Below the pieces are notes generated by a model that saw only the letters and a list, made by a program, of their open reading frames with translations, searched no databases and had not been told where the DNA came from. From Halomonas sp. M20 (GTDB lineage Bacteria > Pseudomonadota > Gammaproteobacteria > Pseudomonadales > Halomonadaceae), in contig NZ_JACNMQ010000001.1 in the NCBI RefSeq assembly GCF_020622265.1, forward strand, positions 806,001-870,000: a stretch of DNA of 64,000 nucleotides. Reading direction: 5' to 3'. The position numbers and the translations under genes are program-made. Below, piece after piece: positions 29,602 through 39,841 of this stretch. Each line of letters starts with the position of its first letter. Positions within the stretch are counted from its first letter, which is position 1.

Positions 29602-30618
29602 ATGGTCACTTCCATGAAAGAACTTCTAGAAAAGCGCTTGCTTTGGGTGGGCGGCAAGGGAGGGGTCGGCAAGACTACCGTGGCGGCTTCCCTAGCGGTG
29701 CTGGCGGCGCGGCGCGGGCGCAAGACGCTGGTGGTGTCTACCGATCCGGCCCATAGCCTGGGGGATGCCTTCGACCGCAAACTGGACGATGCACCGCGCC
29801 GCCTGCTGCCCAATCTGGACGCCTTGGAGATCGATCCGGATGCGGAGGTCGAGGCGCATCTCAAGGGGGTCATCAGCCAGCTGAGGCGCTTCACCGTGCC
29901 GCGCATGATGGATGAGATGGAGCGTCAGATGCGTCTCTCGCGTCAGTCGCCGGGTACCCAGGAGGCGGCCTTGCTCGAACGCCTGGCGCGCCTGATGCTG
30001 GACGATGAGTCCTACGATCTGATCGTCTTCGATACCGCGCCCACCGGACATACGCTGCGTTTGCTCAGTCTGCCCGAGGCGATGGCAGCCTGGACTGATG
30101 GCCTCTTGGCCCATAGCCGTAAGTCCGAAGAGCTGGGCAAGGTACTCAAACATCTCACCCCCAAGAGCGGCCAGGACATCAGCTCGCCGTTCGCCGAGCC
30201 CGAAGAAGAGGGGATGAGCGACCTGGACGATCGGGCCCGTTCCATTGCCGAAACCCTCAAGCATCGACGCCGCCTGTTTCATCAAGCCCGCCGGCGCATC
30301 AAGAACCCGGAAGAGAGCCAGTTCCTGTTCGTGATGACTCCGGAGCGCCTACCGATTCTCGAAACCGCGCGTTCTGTGAAGTCGCTGAAGGATGCAGGAG
30401 TTCCTGTGGCCGGCGCCCTGGTCAATCGCGTCATTCCGGAGGATGCGGATGGCGAGTTCCTGCGTAAACGTCGCGAACAGGAAAGCCTCTACCTTGCCCG
30501 CATCGACGAGGAACTTGCCGCTCTACCGCGACCCCGGTTGCCGCTTCTGGCCTCGGATGTGCAAGGCATCGACGCCCTCGAAGAAATGGCGAGTCGTCTC
30601 GAGACAGCGGGCTTTTAA
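29602..30618 (+). CDS. ArsA/Get3 family ATPase
   Basis: A 338-residue ATPase with the deviant Walker A GGKGGVGKTTVAASLA at ~17-32, switch I STDPAHSLGDAF, DTAPTGHTLRLL (switch II region) and a C-terminal VPVAGALVNRV. These are the ArsA/Get3 class, which use ATP to move arsenite or membrane-protein tails. No arsR/arsB genes are near, and position after CstA and the cory-CC-star protein suggests a role with that pair. A second in-frame ATG (29614) is an alternative start; neither has a good ribosome-binding site. It overlaps the end of convergent nth by 4 bases. Confidence 0.82.
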   Translation: MVTSMKELLEKRLLWVGGKGGVGKTTVAASLAVLAARRGRKTLVVSTDPAHSLGDAFDRKLDDAPRRLLPNLDALEIDPDAEVEAHLKGVISQLRRFTVPRMMDEMERQMRLSRQSPGTQEAALLERLARLMLDDESYDLIVFDTAPTGHTLRLLSLPEAMAAWTDGLLAHSRKSEELGKVLKHLTPKSGQDISSPFAEPEEEGMSDLDDRARSIAETLKHRRRLFHQARRRIKNPEESQFLFVMTPERLPILETARSVKSLKDAGVPVAGALVNRVIPEDADGEFLRKRREQESLYLARIDEELAALPRPRLPLLASDVQGIDALEEMASRLETAGF

Positions 30619-31253
30619 GTAACCTCCGTCTTGTCCGGATATTCACACAAATCCTCGATCACGCAGCTTCCGCAACGCGGCTTGCGTGCCACGCAGGTGT
30701 AGCGCCCGTGCAGGATCAGCCAGTGGTGAGCATCCTGACGGAACTCCTTGGGCACATGGCGCATGAGCTTCTGCTCGACTTCGACCACGTTCTTGCCCGG
30801 GGCGATGCGGGTGCGATTGCAGACCCGGAAGATGTGGGTATCCACGGCGATGGTGGGTTGACCGAAGGCGGTATTGAGAATCACGTTGGCAGTCTTGCGG
30901 CCCACGCCGGGTAGCGCTTCCAACTCGGCCCTGGTCTGGGGCACCTCGCCGGCGTGACGCTCGACCAGCATGCGACAGGTCTTCATCAGATTCTCGGCCT
31001 TGGTGTTATAGAGGCCGATCGTCTTGATGTACTCCTTCAACCCCTCGATGCCGAGTTCCAGAATCGCCTCCGGGGTATTGGCCACCGGGAACAATCGGGC
31101 GCAGGCCTTGTTGACGCCCACGTCTGTCGCTTGGGCCGATAGCAGCACTGCGGTGAGCAGCTCGAAAGGGCTGGTCCATCGCAGCTCGGTTGTTGGCTCC
31201 GGCGTGTGTTCGCGAAGGCGGGCGAAAATCTCTTGGCGTTTATGTGCGTTCAT
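30615..31253 (-). CDS. nth: Endonuclease III
   Basis: A 212-residue base-excision DNA glycosylase/AP lyase acting on oxidised pyrimidines. The HhH motif ELEALPGVGRKTANVILNTAFG contains the catalytic Lys, AVDTHIFRVCNR has the catalytic Asp, and the C-terminal cysteines (CVARKPRCGSCVIEDLC) bind a [4Fe-4S] cluster. In E. coli nth is the last gene of rsxABCDGE-nth; here it follows rnfE but is separated from it by a MITE-like element. Confidence 0.96.
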   Translation of the reverse strand: MNAHKRQEIFARLREHTPEPTTELRWTSPFELLTAVLLSAQATDVGVNKACARLFPVANTPEAILELGIEGLKEYIKTIGLYNTKAENLMKTCRMLVERHAGEVPQTRAELEALPGVGRKTANVILNTAFGQPTIAVDTHIFRVCNRTRIAPGKNVVEVEQKLMRHVPKEFRQDAHHWLILHGRYTCVARKPRCGSCVIEDLCEYPDKTEVT

Positions 31254-31270
31254 GAGTGAATCTGAGCCTT

Positions 31271-31505
31271 AGGAATTGCTGAATAAATTGCCGAGCGAAA
31301 TGAAGAGCAAGGCGCACGGAGCACAGAAGGCGAGACATAACATGGGGTTAGGCGAGTCTCGACCGGGCTGGCGCACCAGCACCGCGCACAAATTCGTCAG
31401 GAACGAATTTGAACAGCCTTCAGGCTGGCCCGAAGGGTGGCCGCCATGGAAGGCGGCTATAGCGCAGCAATTCGTTCGTGTAGGCATTTATGCAGTGATT
31501 CCTTA
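31271..31505. mobile_element. MITE-like insertion between rnfE and nth
   Basis: A ~233-base non-coding element with imperfect terminal inverted repeats: GGAATTGCTGAATAAATTGCC at the left and the complement of GGAATCACTGCATAAATGCC at the right. It is bracketed by TTA on both sides (31269-31271 and 31503-31505), consistent with a 3-base TNA target duplication as seen in some IS5-group elements. It contains no transposase frame. The right boundary coincides with the rnfE stop codon. Confidence 0.65.
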
Positions 31506-32207
31506 TCGTATCGTGCCGGTGACCCGGACCCGCCGGCTCTCCTTGGGCTGATCCGCCTGCTGAGCCAGACGGCGGCGTTCCATACGGTCATCAATGACGT
31601 TCTTGGCGGCGATCAGCAAGCCGGTGGCGAAAAAGGCGCCGGGGGGCAGTACCAGGAACAGAAAACTGTAATCGGAAAACACCGTAATCTGCCAGTTCGT
31701 CGCCATCGGACCCAGCAGCAACTCCATGCCGGCGAACAGCGTGCCCTGGCCGAACAGTTCCCGCACCGCGCCGAGCACCACCAGCACGGCAGCGAAGCCG
31801 AGCCCCATCATCAAGCCGTCCGTGGCGGCGGGTAGCACAGGGTTCTTGGCGGCAAAGCCATCGGCGCGGCCAAGAATCGCACAGTTGGTGACGATCAGCG
31901 GGATAAAGATGCCAAGGATTTGATAGAGCTTGAAGGCATAGGCCTGCATCAGCAGCTCGGCACAGGTGACGAAGGCGGCGATGATCATCACGAAGGCCGG
32001 CAGGCGCACGTTGCTCGATACGTGGTTGCGAATCAGCGAGACCGAGACATTGCTGCCGACCATGACCAGTAGAGTCGCCAGGCCCAATCCCAGCGCATTG
32101 ACCATGGTACTGGTGACCGCAAGCAAGGGGCACAGCCCCAGCAGTTGCACCAGTGCCGGATTATTGGACCACAGACCGTTTCTGGTCAGCTCATTGAATT
32201 GGCTCAT
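31503..32207 (-). CDS. rnfE: Electron transport complex subunit RnfE
   Basis: A 234-residue integral membrane subunit with six helices, homologous to RnfA ([44 protein letters not shown]). RnfA and RnfE have inverted topology and hold a membrane iron-sulfur cluster with conserved Cys (CP and NC). The ATG at 32207 ([13 protein letters not shown]) is chosen; it overlaps the rnfG end by 17 bases. Its stop codon lies on the boundary of the MITE-like element, so the last residues (RVRVTGTIR) may have been set by the insertion. Confidence 0.93.
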   Translation of the reverse strand: MSQFNELTRNGLWSNNPALVQLLGLCPLLAVTSTMVNALGLGLATLLVMVGSNVSVSLIRNHVSSNVRLPAFVMIIAAFVTCAELLMQAYAFKLYQILGIFIPLIVTNCAILGRADGFAAKNPVLPAATDGLMMGLGFAAVLVVLGAVRELFGQGTLFAGMELLLGPMATNWQITVFSDYSFLFLVLPPGAFFATGLLIAAKNVIDDRMERRRLAQQADQPKESRRVRVTGTIR

Positions 32208-32844
32208 CGCCGATCGCCTCCTCTGGCGCTTCCAACAGTCGCTCACGATAGGCAGCGAAGTATTCCAGGCTGCGCTGTACCGCATTGACCACGGCCCGCG
32301 GGGTGATCGTGGCGCCGGTGAAAGCATCGAAGGTACCGCCCTCCTTTTTTACCGCCCATTGCCCGACAGGTGGATCGCCTAGCGAGAGCCCAGCGAACTG
32401 CTTTATCCAGCCGCTCTTGCGGGCCTCGATCTTGTCGCCCAGCCCCGGGGTTTCCCGATGCGAGAGCACCCGCACCCCGGTCAGTTTGCCATTGGCGGAG
32501 ATACCTATCAGCAGCGCGATATCGCCACTGTACCCCTGATGAGTGGTCACCGGCAGGATAACGGCGCTGATGTTGCCATTCTGGCGCGCCTGCCAGGCGA
32601 TGAAGGTATCTGTTTGGCCGAGCATGTCGGCGGCGGGCAAGATGACGGTATCGTCCAGCAGAGCATTGTCGTGCAGAGCCGCAGGCACCACCTCTTCTAG
32701 CGCCTGGTACTGGCTGGCCAGGCGATTGTCCGCGATACGCTCGAAGGTAATCGAGTGGGTCAGTCCCACCACGCCGGCAGTAACGATGGCGAACAGACCA
32801 AGCCCCACCGCGCCACGAACGATGCTATGTGCCAGCGGACTCAT
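32191..32844 (-). CDS. rnfG: Electron transport complex subunit RnfG
   Basis: A 217-residue subunit with an N-terminal membrane helix ([19 protein letters not shown]) and a periplasmic FMN-binding domain. The flavinylation motif [12 protein letters not shown], with the FMN-accepting Thr, is at residues ~172-180, preceded by [16 protein letters not shown]. It overlaps rnfD by 4 bases. It is part of the ion-pumping ferredoxin:NAD+ oxidoreductase. Confidence 0.95.
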   Translation of the reverse strand: MSPLAHSIVRGAVGLGLFAIVTAGVVGLTHSITFERIADNRLASQYQALEEVVPAALHDNALLDDTVILPAADMLGQTDTFIAWQARQNGNISAVILPVTTHQGYSGDIALLIGISANGKLTGVRVLSHRETPGLGDKIEARKSGWIKQFAGLSLGDPPVGQWAVKKEGGTFDAFTGATITPRAVVNAVQRSLEYFAAYRERLLEAPEEAIGDEPIQ

Positions 32845-33911
32845 GTGGCGTCCTCATCATCATCGATCTGGAGCACTTTGATGCCGCGATTGGGGCGCGC
32901 ATGACCATAGGTGCGTGGCTGGGTGTAGTAGTCGATGAAGGGCACGGCGAAGTTCATCAATAGCACGGCGAAAGCCACCGCATCCGGATAGGCGCCCCAT
33001 TGGCGAATCAGCATGATCAGAATCCCGATGCCGGCGCCGTAATAGAGCTTGCCCTTGCGGCTGGTGGCGGCGCTGACCGGATCGGTGGCGATGAAAAAGG
33101 CGCCGAAGATCGCCGCACCTCCCAGTAGATGAAACAGCGGAGTGCCGTGGTGGCTCGGGTCGCTGGCATACATGAGAGTGGCAAGCACCAGCACGGCACC
33201 CAGCAGGCTGAGCGGAATGTGCCAGCTGATGATGCGTTTGAACAGCAGCAATGCGCCACCGGCCAGCCAGGCCAGGGCGGTGGTTTGCCAGGCGTTCAGG
33301 GTGCCCGTTGGCAAGGGATCAGTAGCCCAGAATTCGCTGGCGAGCACTGTCGCGCCCTTGTGCTTGAAGGCATCCAGCGGCGTGGCGCCGGTCATGGCGT
33401 CCGTTGGCTCGGCTATTCCCAGAAAGTGGCCTAGCGCATCACTTAGCCCGAAGGCGTTCGCGCCAAAGAGGCCGTGCGGGGCGGCCCATTGGGTCATCTC
33501 GACCGGAAAGGAAATCAGCAGCAACGCATAGCCGACCATCGCCGGATTGAACGGGTTCTGGCCCAGGCCGCCGAAGAGCTGTTTGGCGACCACAATGGCG
33601 GCGATCATGCCCACCAGAATCAGCCACCAGGGAGCGAAGGGCGGCAGTGATACCCCCAACAGCACGCCGGACACCAGGGCGCTGTTGTCCCGCAGCGTCA
33701 CGCCCAGCGGACGAGCGCGCAGGCGCAGAATCAGCGCCTCGAGACCAACCCCCAGGCCGGCGGCAAAGAGTACGTTGAGTAGCACGCCCCAGCCGAAGAA
33801 CCAGATCAGAGACGCGATGCCGGGCAGGGTGGCGAGCAGCACCCAAGCCATGACGCTGCCGGTGGAGGTCGCGGCACGGGTATGTGGCGAGCTGGTATGC
33901 ATCAGGCTCAT
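32841..33911 (-). CDS. rnfD: Electron transport complex subunit RnfD
   Basis: A 356-residue NqrB-like membrane protein with ~9-10 helices. Its flavinylation motif MTGATPLDAF (Thr in SGAT-type context) lies near residue 180, and LLGGAAIFGAFFIATDPVSAAT near the C-terminus is conserved in RnfD. The start overlaps the rnfC stop and the end overlaps rnfG, each by 4 bases, indicating tight translational coupling. Confidence 0.95.
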   Translation of the reverse strand: MSLMHTSSPHTRAATSTGSVMAWVLLATLPGIASLIWFFGWGVLLNVLFAAGLGVGLEALILRLRARPLGVTLRDNSALVSGVLLGVSLPPFAPWWLILVGMIAAIVVAKQLFGGLGQNPFNPAMVGYALLLISFPVEMTQWAAPHGLFGANAFGLSDALGHFLGIAEPTDAMTGATPLDAFKHKGATVLASEFWATDPLPTGTLNAWQTTALAWLAGGALLLFKRIISWHIPLSLLGAVLVLATLMYASDPSHHGTPLFHLLGGAAIFGAFFIATDPVSAATSRKGKLYYGAGIGILIMLIRQWGAYPDAVAFAVLLMNFAVPFIDYYTQPRTYGHARPNRGIKVLQIDDDEDAT

Positions 33912-35677
33912 GAGGGGTTCGTTTCCTGATCCTGTTCTTGATTCTTAGCCTGTAGCATCGTCAAGCGCGCCTCGGTAGCCCGCAGGTTTTCCCGGGCGGT
34001 GGCCAACTGGGTTTCCATATCCTCTAGCTCTGTTTTATCGGACTGGCGGGCTTCACTGATTCGGGCCAGGTTCTTCTCGGCCTTCTTGACCGCGGCCTTG
34101 GCAGCGGCCTGGGCGATCTTCAGTTTCCTGAGCTGGGCCGCATGGTCGGCGCTCGTCGATGCGGTTTCGGGCTGAGCTGTCGTCGTGTCGCTGCTAGTCG
34201 ATGGTGTTGGAGGAGCAGGCGTGCGTTTCATCCGCGCCTCGCGCTTGGCCAGTTTCTCGGCCTCTTCCCGGGCAATCCGCGCCTGACGAAACTCGAAGCG
34301 GTGCCGGGCGTGTTCGGCCTTGTGTGCCTCCTGCTCCCGGGCACGAATCTCGCTCTTGCTGGCGCGATAGTATTGCACCAAGGGAATATGGCTGGGGCAG
34401 ACGTAAGCGCAGGCGCCGCATTCGATACAGTCGAAGAGATTGAAAAGCTCCGCCTTGTCGTGCTCGCGCCCCTTGGCGAACCAGTAAAGCTGCTGGGGCA
34501 ATAGCGAGGCGGGGCAGGCGATTTCGCAAGCGCCGCAGCGAATGCAGGGCTGTTCCGGCGGAGCCGGTGGCAGTTCCTCGGCGGTAGCGGCGATCAGGCA
34601 ATTACTCGTCTTGATCAGCGGCAGGGCGCCGCTGCCTAAGGTGAGTCCCATCATCGGACCTCCCATGACCAGCCGCGAAAGATGTTCGGGCTGCAGCTCG
34701 GAGAAAGCCAATAATTCGTGTATGGATGTGCCGATCCGAGCCTCGACATTGCCAGGATTCGCCAGCGCTTCGCCGGTTAGGGTAACGATGCGATAGATCT
34801 GAGGTTCGCCGTCGCGTACCGCCCGCAGTGCCGCCAGCAGGGTGCCGGGATTGTGGCAGAGCACGCCGACATCCGCCGGTAGGCCGCCGGAGGGTACTTC
34901 ACGCCCGGTGAGTAGTTGCACCAGCTGCTTCTCGCCGCCGCTGGGATAACGGGTCGGCACGATCTTAAGCTCAACAGCTATGTCGGCAGCGGCGGGCTTA
35001 CGCAGTACCTGACTTAGAGCGTCAATCGCTTCGGGTTTGTTGTCCTCGATGCCAATCAGCACGCGCTCGGCACCGCAAAGCCGGGCAAACAACTGTGCCC
35101 CCTCGAGGACATCCGCAGCGTAGCTGCGCAATGTCAGGTCATCGGCGGTGATATAAGGCTCGCATTCGGCGGCGTTGACGATCAGGGTATCGATGACGTG
35201 GCGTTGGCGCACTTGCGCTTTTACCGCAGTGGGAAATCCGGCGCCGCCCAAGCCAACGATGCCGGATTCTCGTAGCCGGTCGATCAGCGTTTCGTCGTCG
35301 CTGGTGCGCCAGTCAAGCGGCGGCATTAAAAGCCAATCGTTCTGGTCATCGGGCTCTGCGTCGATGATGATACAGAGTGCGCGAACCTCGCCCAGAGCCG
35401 CGGATGGATGCGGCACCGGATGTTCTTCGATGGCACTGACGGTGCCGGTAATGCTGGCGTGCAGGTTTGCTGAGATCATGCCCTGGGCGCGGGCAATCAC
35501 TTCGCCGGTACGCACCCGCTGACCAGGAACGACGATGGGCTCTGCCGGTAAGCCCAGATGCTGTGTCAGTGGCAGTACGACTCGTTTGGGTAGCGGAGCC
35601 TGTCTGAGTGGAGCACGATTGGAGAGCGTCTTGCGCTGAGGTGGATGGATGCCACCGGGAAAGTCGAAATCAGCCAT
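33908..35677 (-). CDS. rnfC: Electron transport complex subunit RnfC
   Basis: A 589-residue cytosolic NADH-binding subunit. [17 protein letters not shown] is at the N-terminus, the FMN/NADH fold has [11 protein letters not shown] and NAAECEPYI, and two [4Fe-4S] clusters are shown by [12 protein letters not shown] and [12 protein letters not shown] (~residues 375-430). The last ~150 residues are Ala/Glu/Lys/Arg-rich and coiled-coil-prone, shorter than the repetitive tail of the 740-residue E. coli protein. It overlaps rnfB by 8 bases and rnfD by 4. Confidence 0.95.
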   Translation of the reverse strand: MADFDFPGGIHPPQRKTLSNRAPLRQAPLPKRVVLPLTQHLGLPAEPIVVPGQRVRTGEVIARAQGMISANLHASITGTVSAIEEHPVPHPSAALGEVRALCIIIDAEPDDQNDWLLMPPLDWRTSDDETLIDRLRESGIVGLGGAGFPTAVKAQVRQRHVIDTLIVNAAECEPYITADDLTLRSYAADVLEGAQLFARLCGAERVLIGIEDNKPEAIDALSQVLRKPAAADIAVELKIVPTRYPSGGEKQLVQLLTGREVPSGGLPADVGVLCHNPGTLLAALRAVRDGEPQIYRIVTLTGEALANPGNVEARIGTSIHELLAFSELQPEHLSRLVMGGPMMGLTLGSGALPLIKTSNCLIAATAEELPPAPPEQPCIRCGACEIACPASLLPQQLYWFAKGREHDKAELFNLFDCIECGACAYVCPSHIPLVQYYRASKSEIRAREQEAHKAEHARHRFEFRQARIAREEAEKLAKREARMKRTPAPPTPSTSSDTTTAQPETASTSADHAAQLRKLKIAQAAAKAAVKKAEKNLARISEARQSDKTELEDMETQLATARENLRATEARLTMLQAKNQEQDQETNPS

Positions 35678-36260
35678 GTACCGTCGCCTCTCCAGTCAAA
35701 CGGCCGGGCTGGCGATCGCTGGCAATCAAGGCGGCGCTTACCTGATATTCCGGACGCGGCAGCATGTCGATGCAGTCCACCGGGCAGGGCTCGACGCATA
35801 GATCGCAGCCGGTACATTCGTCGATGATGACGGTGTGCATGTGCTTGGCGGCACCCAGAATGGCATCCACCGGGCAGGCCTGGATGCACTTGGTACAGCC
35901 GATGCACTCATCCTCGCGAATGTAGGCGATCTTTGGCACATCTTCGGCCTCCCCATCCAATGGCTTGGCTTCCCGGCCCAGCAGGTCGGCCAGAGCGGCA
36001 ATGGTCGTCTCGCCGCCAGGCGGGCACTTGTTGATTTCGTCGCCCTGGCTGATTGCCTCGGCGTAGGGTTTACAGCCGGGATAGCCGCATTGGCCACACT
36101 GAGTCTGCGGCAGCAGGGCATCGATCTGTTCGACTACCGGATCGCCTTCGACCTTGAAGTACTGACCAGCAAAGCCCAACAAGGCACCGAACACCGCCGC
36201 CATACCCAGTAGGGCGGCGATAGCGGCCACGATATCGTTGTCGGTGAGCAGTTCGAGCAC
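35670..36260 (-). CDS. rnfB: Electron transport complex subunit RnfB
   Basis: A 196-residue ferredoxin-like subunit: an N-terminal membrane helix, a four-Cys cluster motif (CGQCGYPGC with a following C), then two ferredoxin motifs [12 protein letters not shown] and [12 protein letters not shown]. It passes electrons from ferredoxin into the Rnf complex. It starts 18 bases after rnfA and overlaps rnfC. Confidence 0.96.
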   Translation of the reverse strand: MLELLTDNDIVAAIAALLGMAAVFGALLGFAGQYFKVEGDPVVEQIDALLPQTQCGQCGYPGCKPYAEAISQGDEINKCPPGGETTIAALADLLGREAKPLDGEAEDVPKIAYIREDECIGCTKCIQACPVDAILGAAKHMHTVIIDECTGCDLCVEPCPVDCIDMLPRPEYQVSAALIASDRQPGRLTGEATVHG

Positions 36261-36278
36261 GTTTACGACCCTATTTCA

Positions 36279-36860
36279 TTACACTTGTACCAGCCCGCTA
36301 AACCCCATAAACGCCAGCGACATCAGGCTTGCGGTGATCATGGCGATCGCCGCACCGCGAAAAGGACGCGGCACATCCGCTACGGCCAAACGCTCTCGCA
36401 TTGCCGCGAACAGTATCAATACCAGGGAAAAACCCACCGCCGCCCCGAAGCCATAGAGTGTCGCCTCCATGAAGCTCGACTGACGATTCAGCGACAGCAG
36501 CGCCACCCCCAGCACCGCGCAGTTGGTGGTAATCAGCGGCAGAAAGATGCCGAGCACCTGATGCAGCAGCGGACTGGTCTTTTTGACCATCATCTCGGTG
36601 AACTGCACCACCGCGGCGATCACCATGATGAAGGCGATGATGCGCAGGTATTCGAGGCCCAGGGGCACCAGCAGATAGTAAAACGTCAGGTAGCTGACGA
36701 TCGATGACAGGGTCAGCACGAAGGTGGTGGCCATCGCCATGCCCATGGCGGATTCCAGCTTATTGGACACACCCATGAAGGGGCACAGCCCCAAAAACTG
36801 CACCAGCACGAAATTGTTGACCAGAACGGTGCTTACCAGGATCAGGAAATATTCGGTCAT
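36279..36860 (-). CDS. rnfA: Electron transport complex subunit RnfA
   Basis: A 193-residue membrane subunit with six helices ([37 protein letters not shown]), the counterpart of RnfE. It is the first gene of the rnfABCDGE-nth run. A TATAAT hexamer ~78 bases upstream is the best promoter candidate. Confidence 0.96.
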   Translation of the reverse strand: MTEYFLILVSTVLVNNFVLVQFLGLCPFMGVSNKLESAMGMAMATTFVLTLSSIVSYLTFYYLLVPLGLEYLRIIAFIMVIAAVVQFTEMMVKKTSPLLHQVLGIFLPLITTNCAVLGVALLSLNRQSSFMEATLYGFGAAVGFSLVLILFAAMRERLAVADVPRPFRGAAIAMITASLMSLAFMGFSGLVQV

Positions 36861-36937
36861 CGCCAGCCAATCGCAACGAAATGGCGCCTGATGCCTCTCG
36901 TTTATCGAGACGCAAGCGGAAGCGGAAAGTGCCGGGC

Positions 36938-36943
36938 ATTATA
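36938..36943 (-). promoter_or_regulatory. Candidate -10 box for the rnf operon
   Basis: A perfect TATAAT on the minus strand, between the upstream amidohydrolase gene and rnfA. The matching -35 position has no good hexamer, so the call rests on the -10 and on position. Confidence 0.3.
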
Positions 36944-36990
36944 CGCTTCCAATCATGGTCGGCATACCAGCTGGCGGGGTTGGGCTTGTA

Positions 36991-38724
36991 TTACAGCTTC
37001 GGGGGTTCTCCCTGCCAGGTTGCTCTGATGCCGAGAGACGCCAATTCTCCGGTCAGGTCGTGCACCGCCTGCCCCTGCACGAATCCCAGCATGACCTTGG
37101 TGCGATGCAGGTTACCGCGTACCTCGATGGCAAAGGGATTCTGGTCGAGCACGATGAAATCCGCCGACTTTCCTGCCTCCAGTGAGCCGGTTTCGTGCTC
37201 CAGGTCCATGGCGTAGGCGCCGTTCCAGGTCACCACGCGCAGCGCTTCTTCCAATGTGATCGGCGTGCCGAAGCGCTCTTCCTCCTGATTCCACGGGTTC
37301 TGGCGCGTGACCAGGGTTTCCAGTGCGATCCACGGGTCCAGCGAGGCGACGGGGAAATCCGTGCCGATGGTGGCGATGCCGCCGGCGTCGATCACACCGC
37401 GCAGGTCATAGGCTCGGGCCAGGCGCTCGGGGCCGTAGCCGGCGCGCGCGCCGCTGGTGAAGCGGGACGGATACCAGGCGGCGGGGGAGAACTCGGCAAT
37501 CGTGTCGAGCTCGCGGAAGCGCCGCAGATTGCCGCCGTGCAGAATGGTGCTATGCGCACACTGGTGACGCACGCCATTGGGACCGTTCTTTTGTCGCGCA
37601 TAAGCGATTGCGTCGAGGAACAAATCGGAGGCCGCATCGCCGGTGCAGTGGGCGATCACCCGGATGCCGCGTCGATCCATGTCCGCCACCATGCGCTTGA
37701 GATGTTCCGGGGTGAGGTTGATCTTGCCGCGCCAGTCGTCGCCGTTCTGCCAGGGCGATAGCAGGAAAGAGGAGCGGGGCTCCACGGTGCCGTCGAAGTG
37801 GAATTTCACCGCGTCGGCGTTGAGCCGTGCGCTGGCGTAGTAGTGGCGTTCACCGGCCAGGAGTTCCCAGCGGCGCTTGACCGGGAAGATGTCATCCTGC
37901 CAGCTGATCGCGGCCTCTACCCGCAGGCTGAGTTCGCCCTCGTCATCGAGTTGTTTCAGGGCGTTCAGGCGGTGCTCGCAGACGTGCACGTACTTGGTGG
38001 CGGTGACGCCCCGGGCCGTCTGGAGTCGGATGCCGTCGCGATAGGCGTGCTTGAGTACCGCTACCGGCGTGGGCGGCATGGCGGCATGGATCAGGGCGTA
38101 GGCGCCGTCGATCAGCAAACCGGTGGGTTCACCGCTGAACGGATCACGCTCCAGGTAGCCATTGCGCGGGTCCGGGGTGTCACGGTCGATGCCGGCCAGT
38201 TCCAGAGCCTTGCTGTTGACCATCATGGTGCCCCACATGCGATCGAGGATCGCAACCGGGCGATCGGGCATCACCGCGTCCAGCCACTCTCTTCCCGGGG
38301 TGAGTCCGGCCTGCAGGAAGGTATAACGGACGAAATATGCACCGTGAATCCAGGGCTTGTCAGGGTGCTTGTCGGCATAGTCGAGAATGGCGTCGCGCAC
38401 CTGATCCGGCGAGGGGTCTTCGAGGCCTATGTCGAGATTGTCGTCGTAGCGGGTCGCAAGGCCCAGGTCGGGATGGGTGTGCATGTCGTGAAGGCCGGGC
38501 ATGACGAAGCGGCCTTGCACATCGATGACCCGGGTGTCACTGCCGATCAGATGCTGGATCTCGTCCTGAGAGCCGATGGTGCGGATTCGTCCGCCGCCGA
38601 TGGCCATGGCGTCTGCCCAGGGGCGTCCCGGGTCGACGGTATAGATTCGCGCATTGATCAGCGCCAGCTCGGCGTGGGCGCTTGAGCGCCCGGAATGTGT
38701 GGAGTGCCAAGGGTCGAATGCCAT
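36991..38724 (-). CDS. Amidohydrolase family protein (YtcJ-like)
   Basis: A 577-residue amidohydrolase of the large YtcJ/N-substituted-formamide-deformylase type. Metal ligands are seen as MPGLHDMHTHPDLG near residue 75, VIAHCTGDAASDL and a C-terminal GTDFPVASLDPW. Near the end, GSLEAGKSADFIVLDQNPF is the standard dihydroorotase-like close. The substrate is not predictable. It lies divergent in orientation from the M20-ThDP-TRAP genes, with a LysR gene between on its own strand, and may act with them. Confidence 0.78.
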   Translation of the reverse strand: MAFDPWHSTHSGRSSAHAELALINARIYTVDPGRPWADAMAIGGGRIRTIGSQDEIQHLIGSDTRVIDVQGRFVMPGLHDMHTHPDLGLATRYDDNLDIGLEDPSPDQVRDAILDYADKHPDKPWIHGAYFVRYTFLQAGLTPGREWLDAVMPDRPVAILDRMWGTMMVNSKALELAGIDRDTPDPRNGYLERDPFSGEPTGLLIDGAYALIHAAMPPTPVAVLKHAYRDGIRLQTARGVTATKYVHVCEHRLNALKQLDDEGELSLRVEAAISWQDDIFPVKRRWELLAGERHYYASARLNADAVKFHFDGTVEPRSSFLLSPWQNGDDWRGKINLTPEHLKRMVADMDRRGIRVIAHCTGDAASDLFLDAIAYARQKNGPNGVRHQCAHSTILHGGNLRRFRELDTIAEFSPAAWYPSRFTSGARAGYGPERLARAYDLRGVIDAGGIATIGTDFPVASLDPWIALETLVTRQNPWNQEEERFGTPITLEEALRVVTWNGAYAMDLEHETGSLEAGKSADFIVLDQNPFAIEVRGNLHRTKVMLGFVQGQAVHDLTGELASLGIRATWQGEPPKL

Positions 38725-38827
38725 GGTGAATGCCTCCCATCAAGAGTCGTTCAACAATACCCCACTATTTACGGCGGTTGAGTGGCATTTTTTCGCCATA
38801 ACGGAAAACGAAATTCAACATTGAAAC

Positions 38828-39736
38828 TCATGACTGGCGAAATAGATTGAGCTTCACCTTTAGCCAGTCGCTGAAGGCACGCACCTTGGGGTCGTCCGCG
38901 TTACGGTGCGGGGTGACCAGGTAATACGCCTTGTCCCCCGGGATCTGCATGTCGAAGGGGCACACTAGCTGGCCGCGCTTCAACGTATCGCCACATACCA
39001 CATCATCACCGATGGCGATGCCTTGCCCAGTGATGGCGGCACTGATCACCAGCAGGATATTGGTGAAGTAAACGCCGGATTCGGTTTGCAGCTGGGCCTT
39101 GGTGCCGCTACCGGATAGCCATAGACGCCAGTCATGATCGTTATTCAGATGCAGCAGCGTCGTGCGCTCCAGATCCTGGGGATGCTTGATTTGAAGCTCA
39201 TTCAACAAGCCTGGGCTGCAAACCGGGGTATACATGGGATGGGTCAGCAGTTCCACGCTGTGTTCGGCCCAGGCCCCATCGCCGTGGACCACGAACAGGT
39301 CGAGATTGGCGAGGTTGGGCGGCTCATTTTCCCGATTGGTGCCGATATGCAGCCGGATGCCGGGATAGTTGCGATAGAAGTCGTTGATACTGCGGCTGAC
39401 GACGCTCGCGGCGAAGCCGGGCGGCATGCTGACGCGCAGGTGCCCGTTGTATTCATGGTCCGGCAGGTTGGCATGGACGTGATCGAGCATGGCCAACACA
39501 CGGCGGATCTCATGGGCGTACTGCTGGCCCGTCGGCGTCAGTATCACGCCGCGCCCACGACGCTCATACAGCTTGAGGCCAAGCTGTTCCTCGAGCAGAC
39601 GCATCTGATGGCTGATCGCGCTGCGGGTGAGGCTCAAGGCGTCCGCCGCTTCCGTCAAGCTGCCGAGCCGGGCCAGGGCATCGAATGCGCGCAGAGCCTG
39701 CAGGGAGGGCATGTAACAATTGGATTGTTGAATCAT
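38828..39736 (-). CDS. LysR family transcriptional regulator
   Basis: About 302 residues: N-terminal winged HTH (LQALRAFDALARLGSLTEAADALSLTRSAISHQMRLLEEQLG), then a type-2 periplasmic-like effector domain resembling the GcvA subgroup (PGFAASVVSRSINDFYRNYPGI). It is transcribed away from the M20 amidohydrolase gene with ~105 bases between, the usual arrangement for a LysR activator and its target. The ATG at 39736 is chosen, with 39712 (MPSLQALRAF) as alternative; neither has a strong ribosome-binding site. Confidence 0.88.
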   Translation of the reverse strand: MIQQSNCYMPSLQALRAFDALARLGSLTEAADALSLTRSAISHQMRLLEEQLGLKLYERRGRGVILTPTGQQYAHEIRRVLAMLDHVHANLPDHEYNGHLRVSMPPGFAASVVSRSINDFYRNYPGIRLHIGTNRENEPPNLANLDLFVVHGDGAWAEHSVELLTHPMYTPVCSPGLLNELQIKHPQDLERTTLLHLNNDHDWRLWLSGSGTKAQLQTESGVYFTNILLVISAAITGQGIAIGDDVVCGDTLKRGQLVCPFDMQIPGDKAYYLVTPHRNADDPKVRAFSDWLKVKLNLFRQS

Positions 39737-39841
39737 TTCGACCAATAAGATGATTATCTTTCGCTTGGAGCAAACGATTTTTGACGTATAGTCGTTTAAA
39801 AGCAACTACAACCGCAGCAGCTACAACAAGAGCGTGATCGC

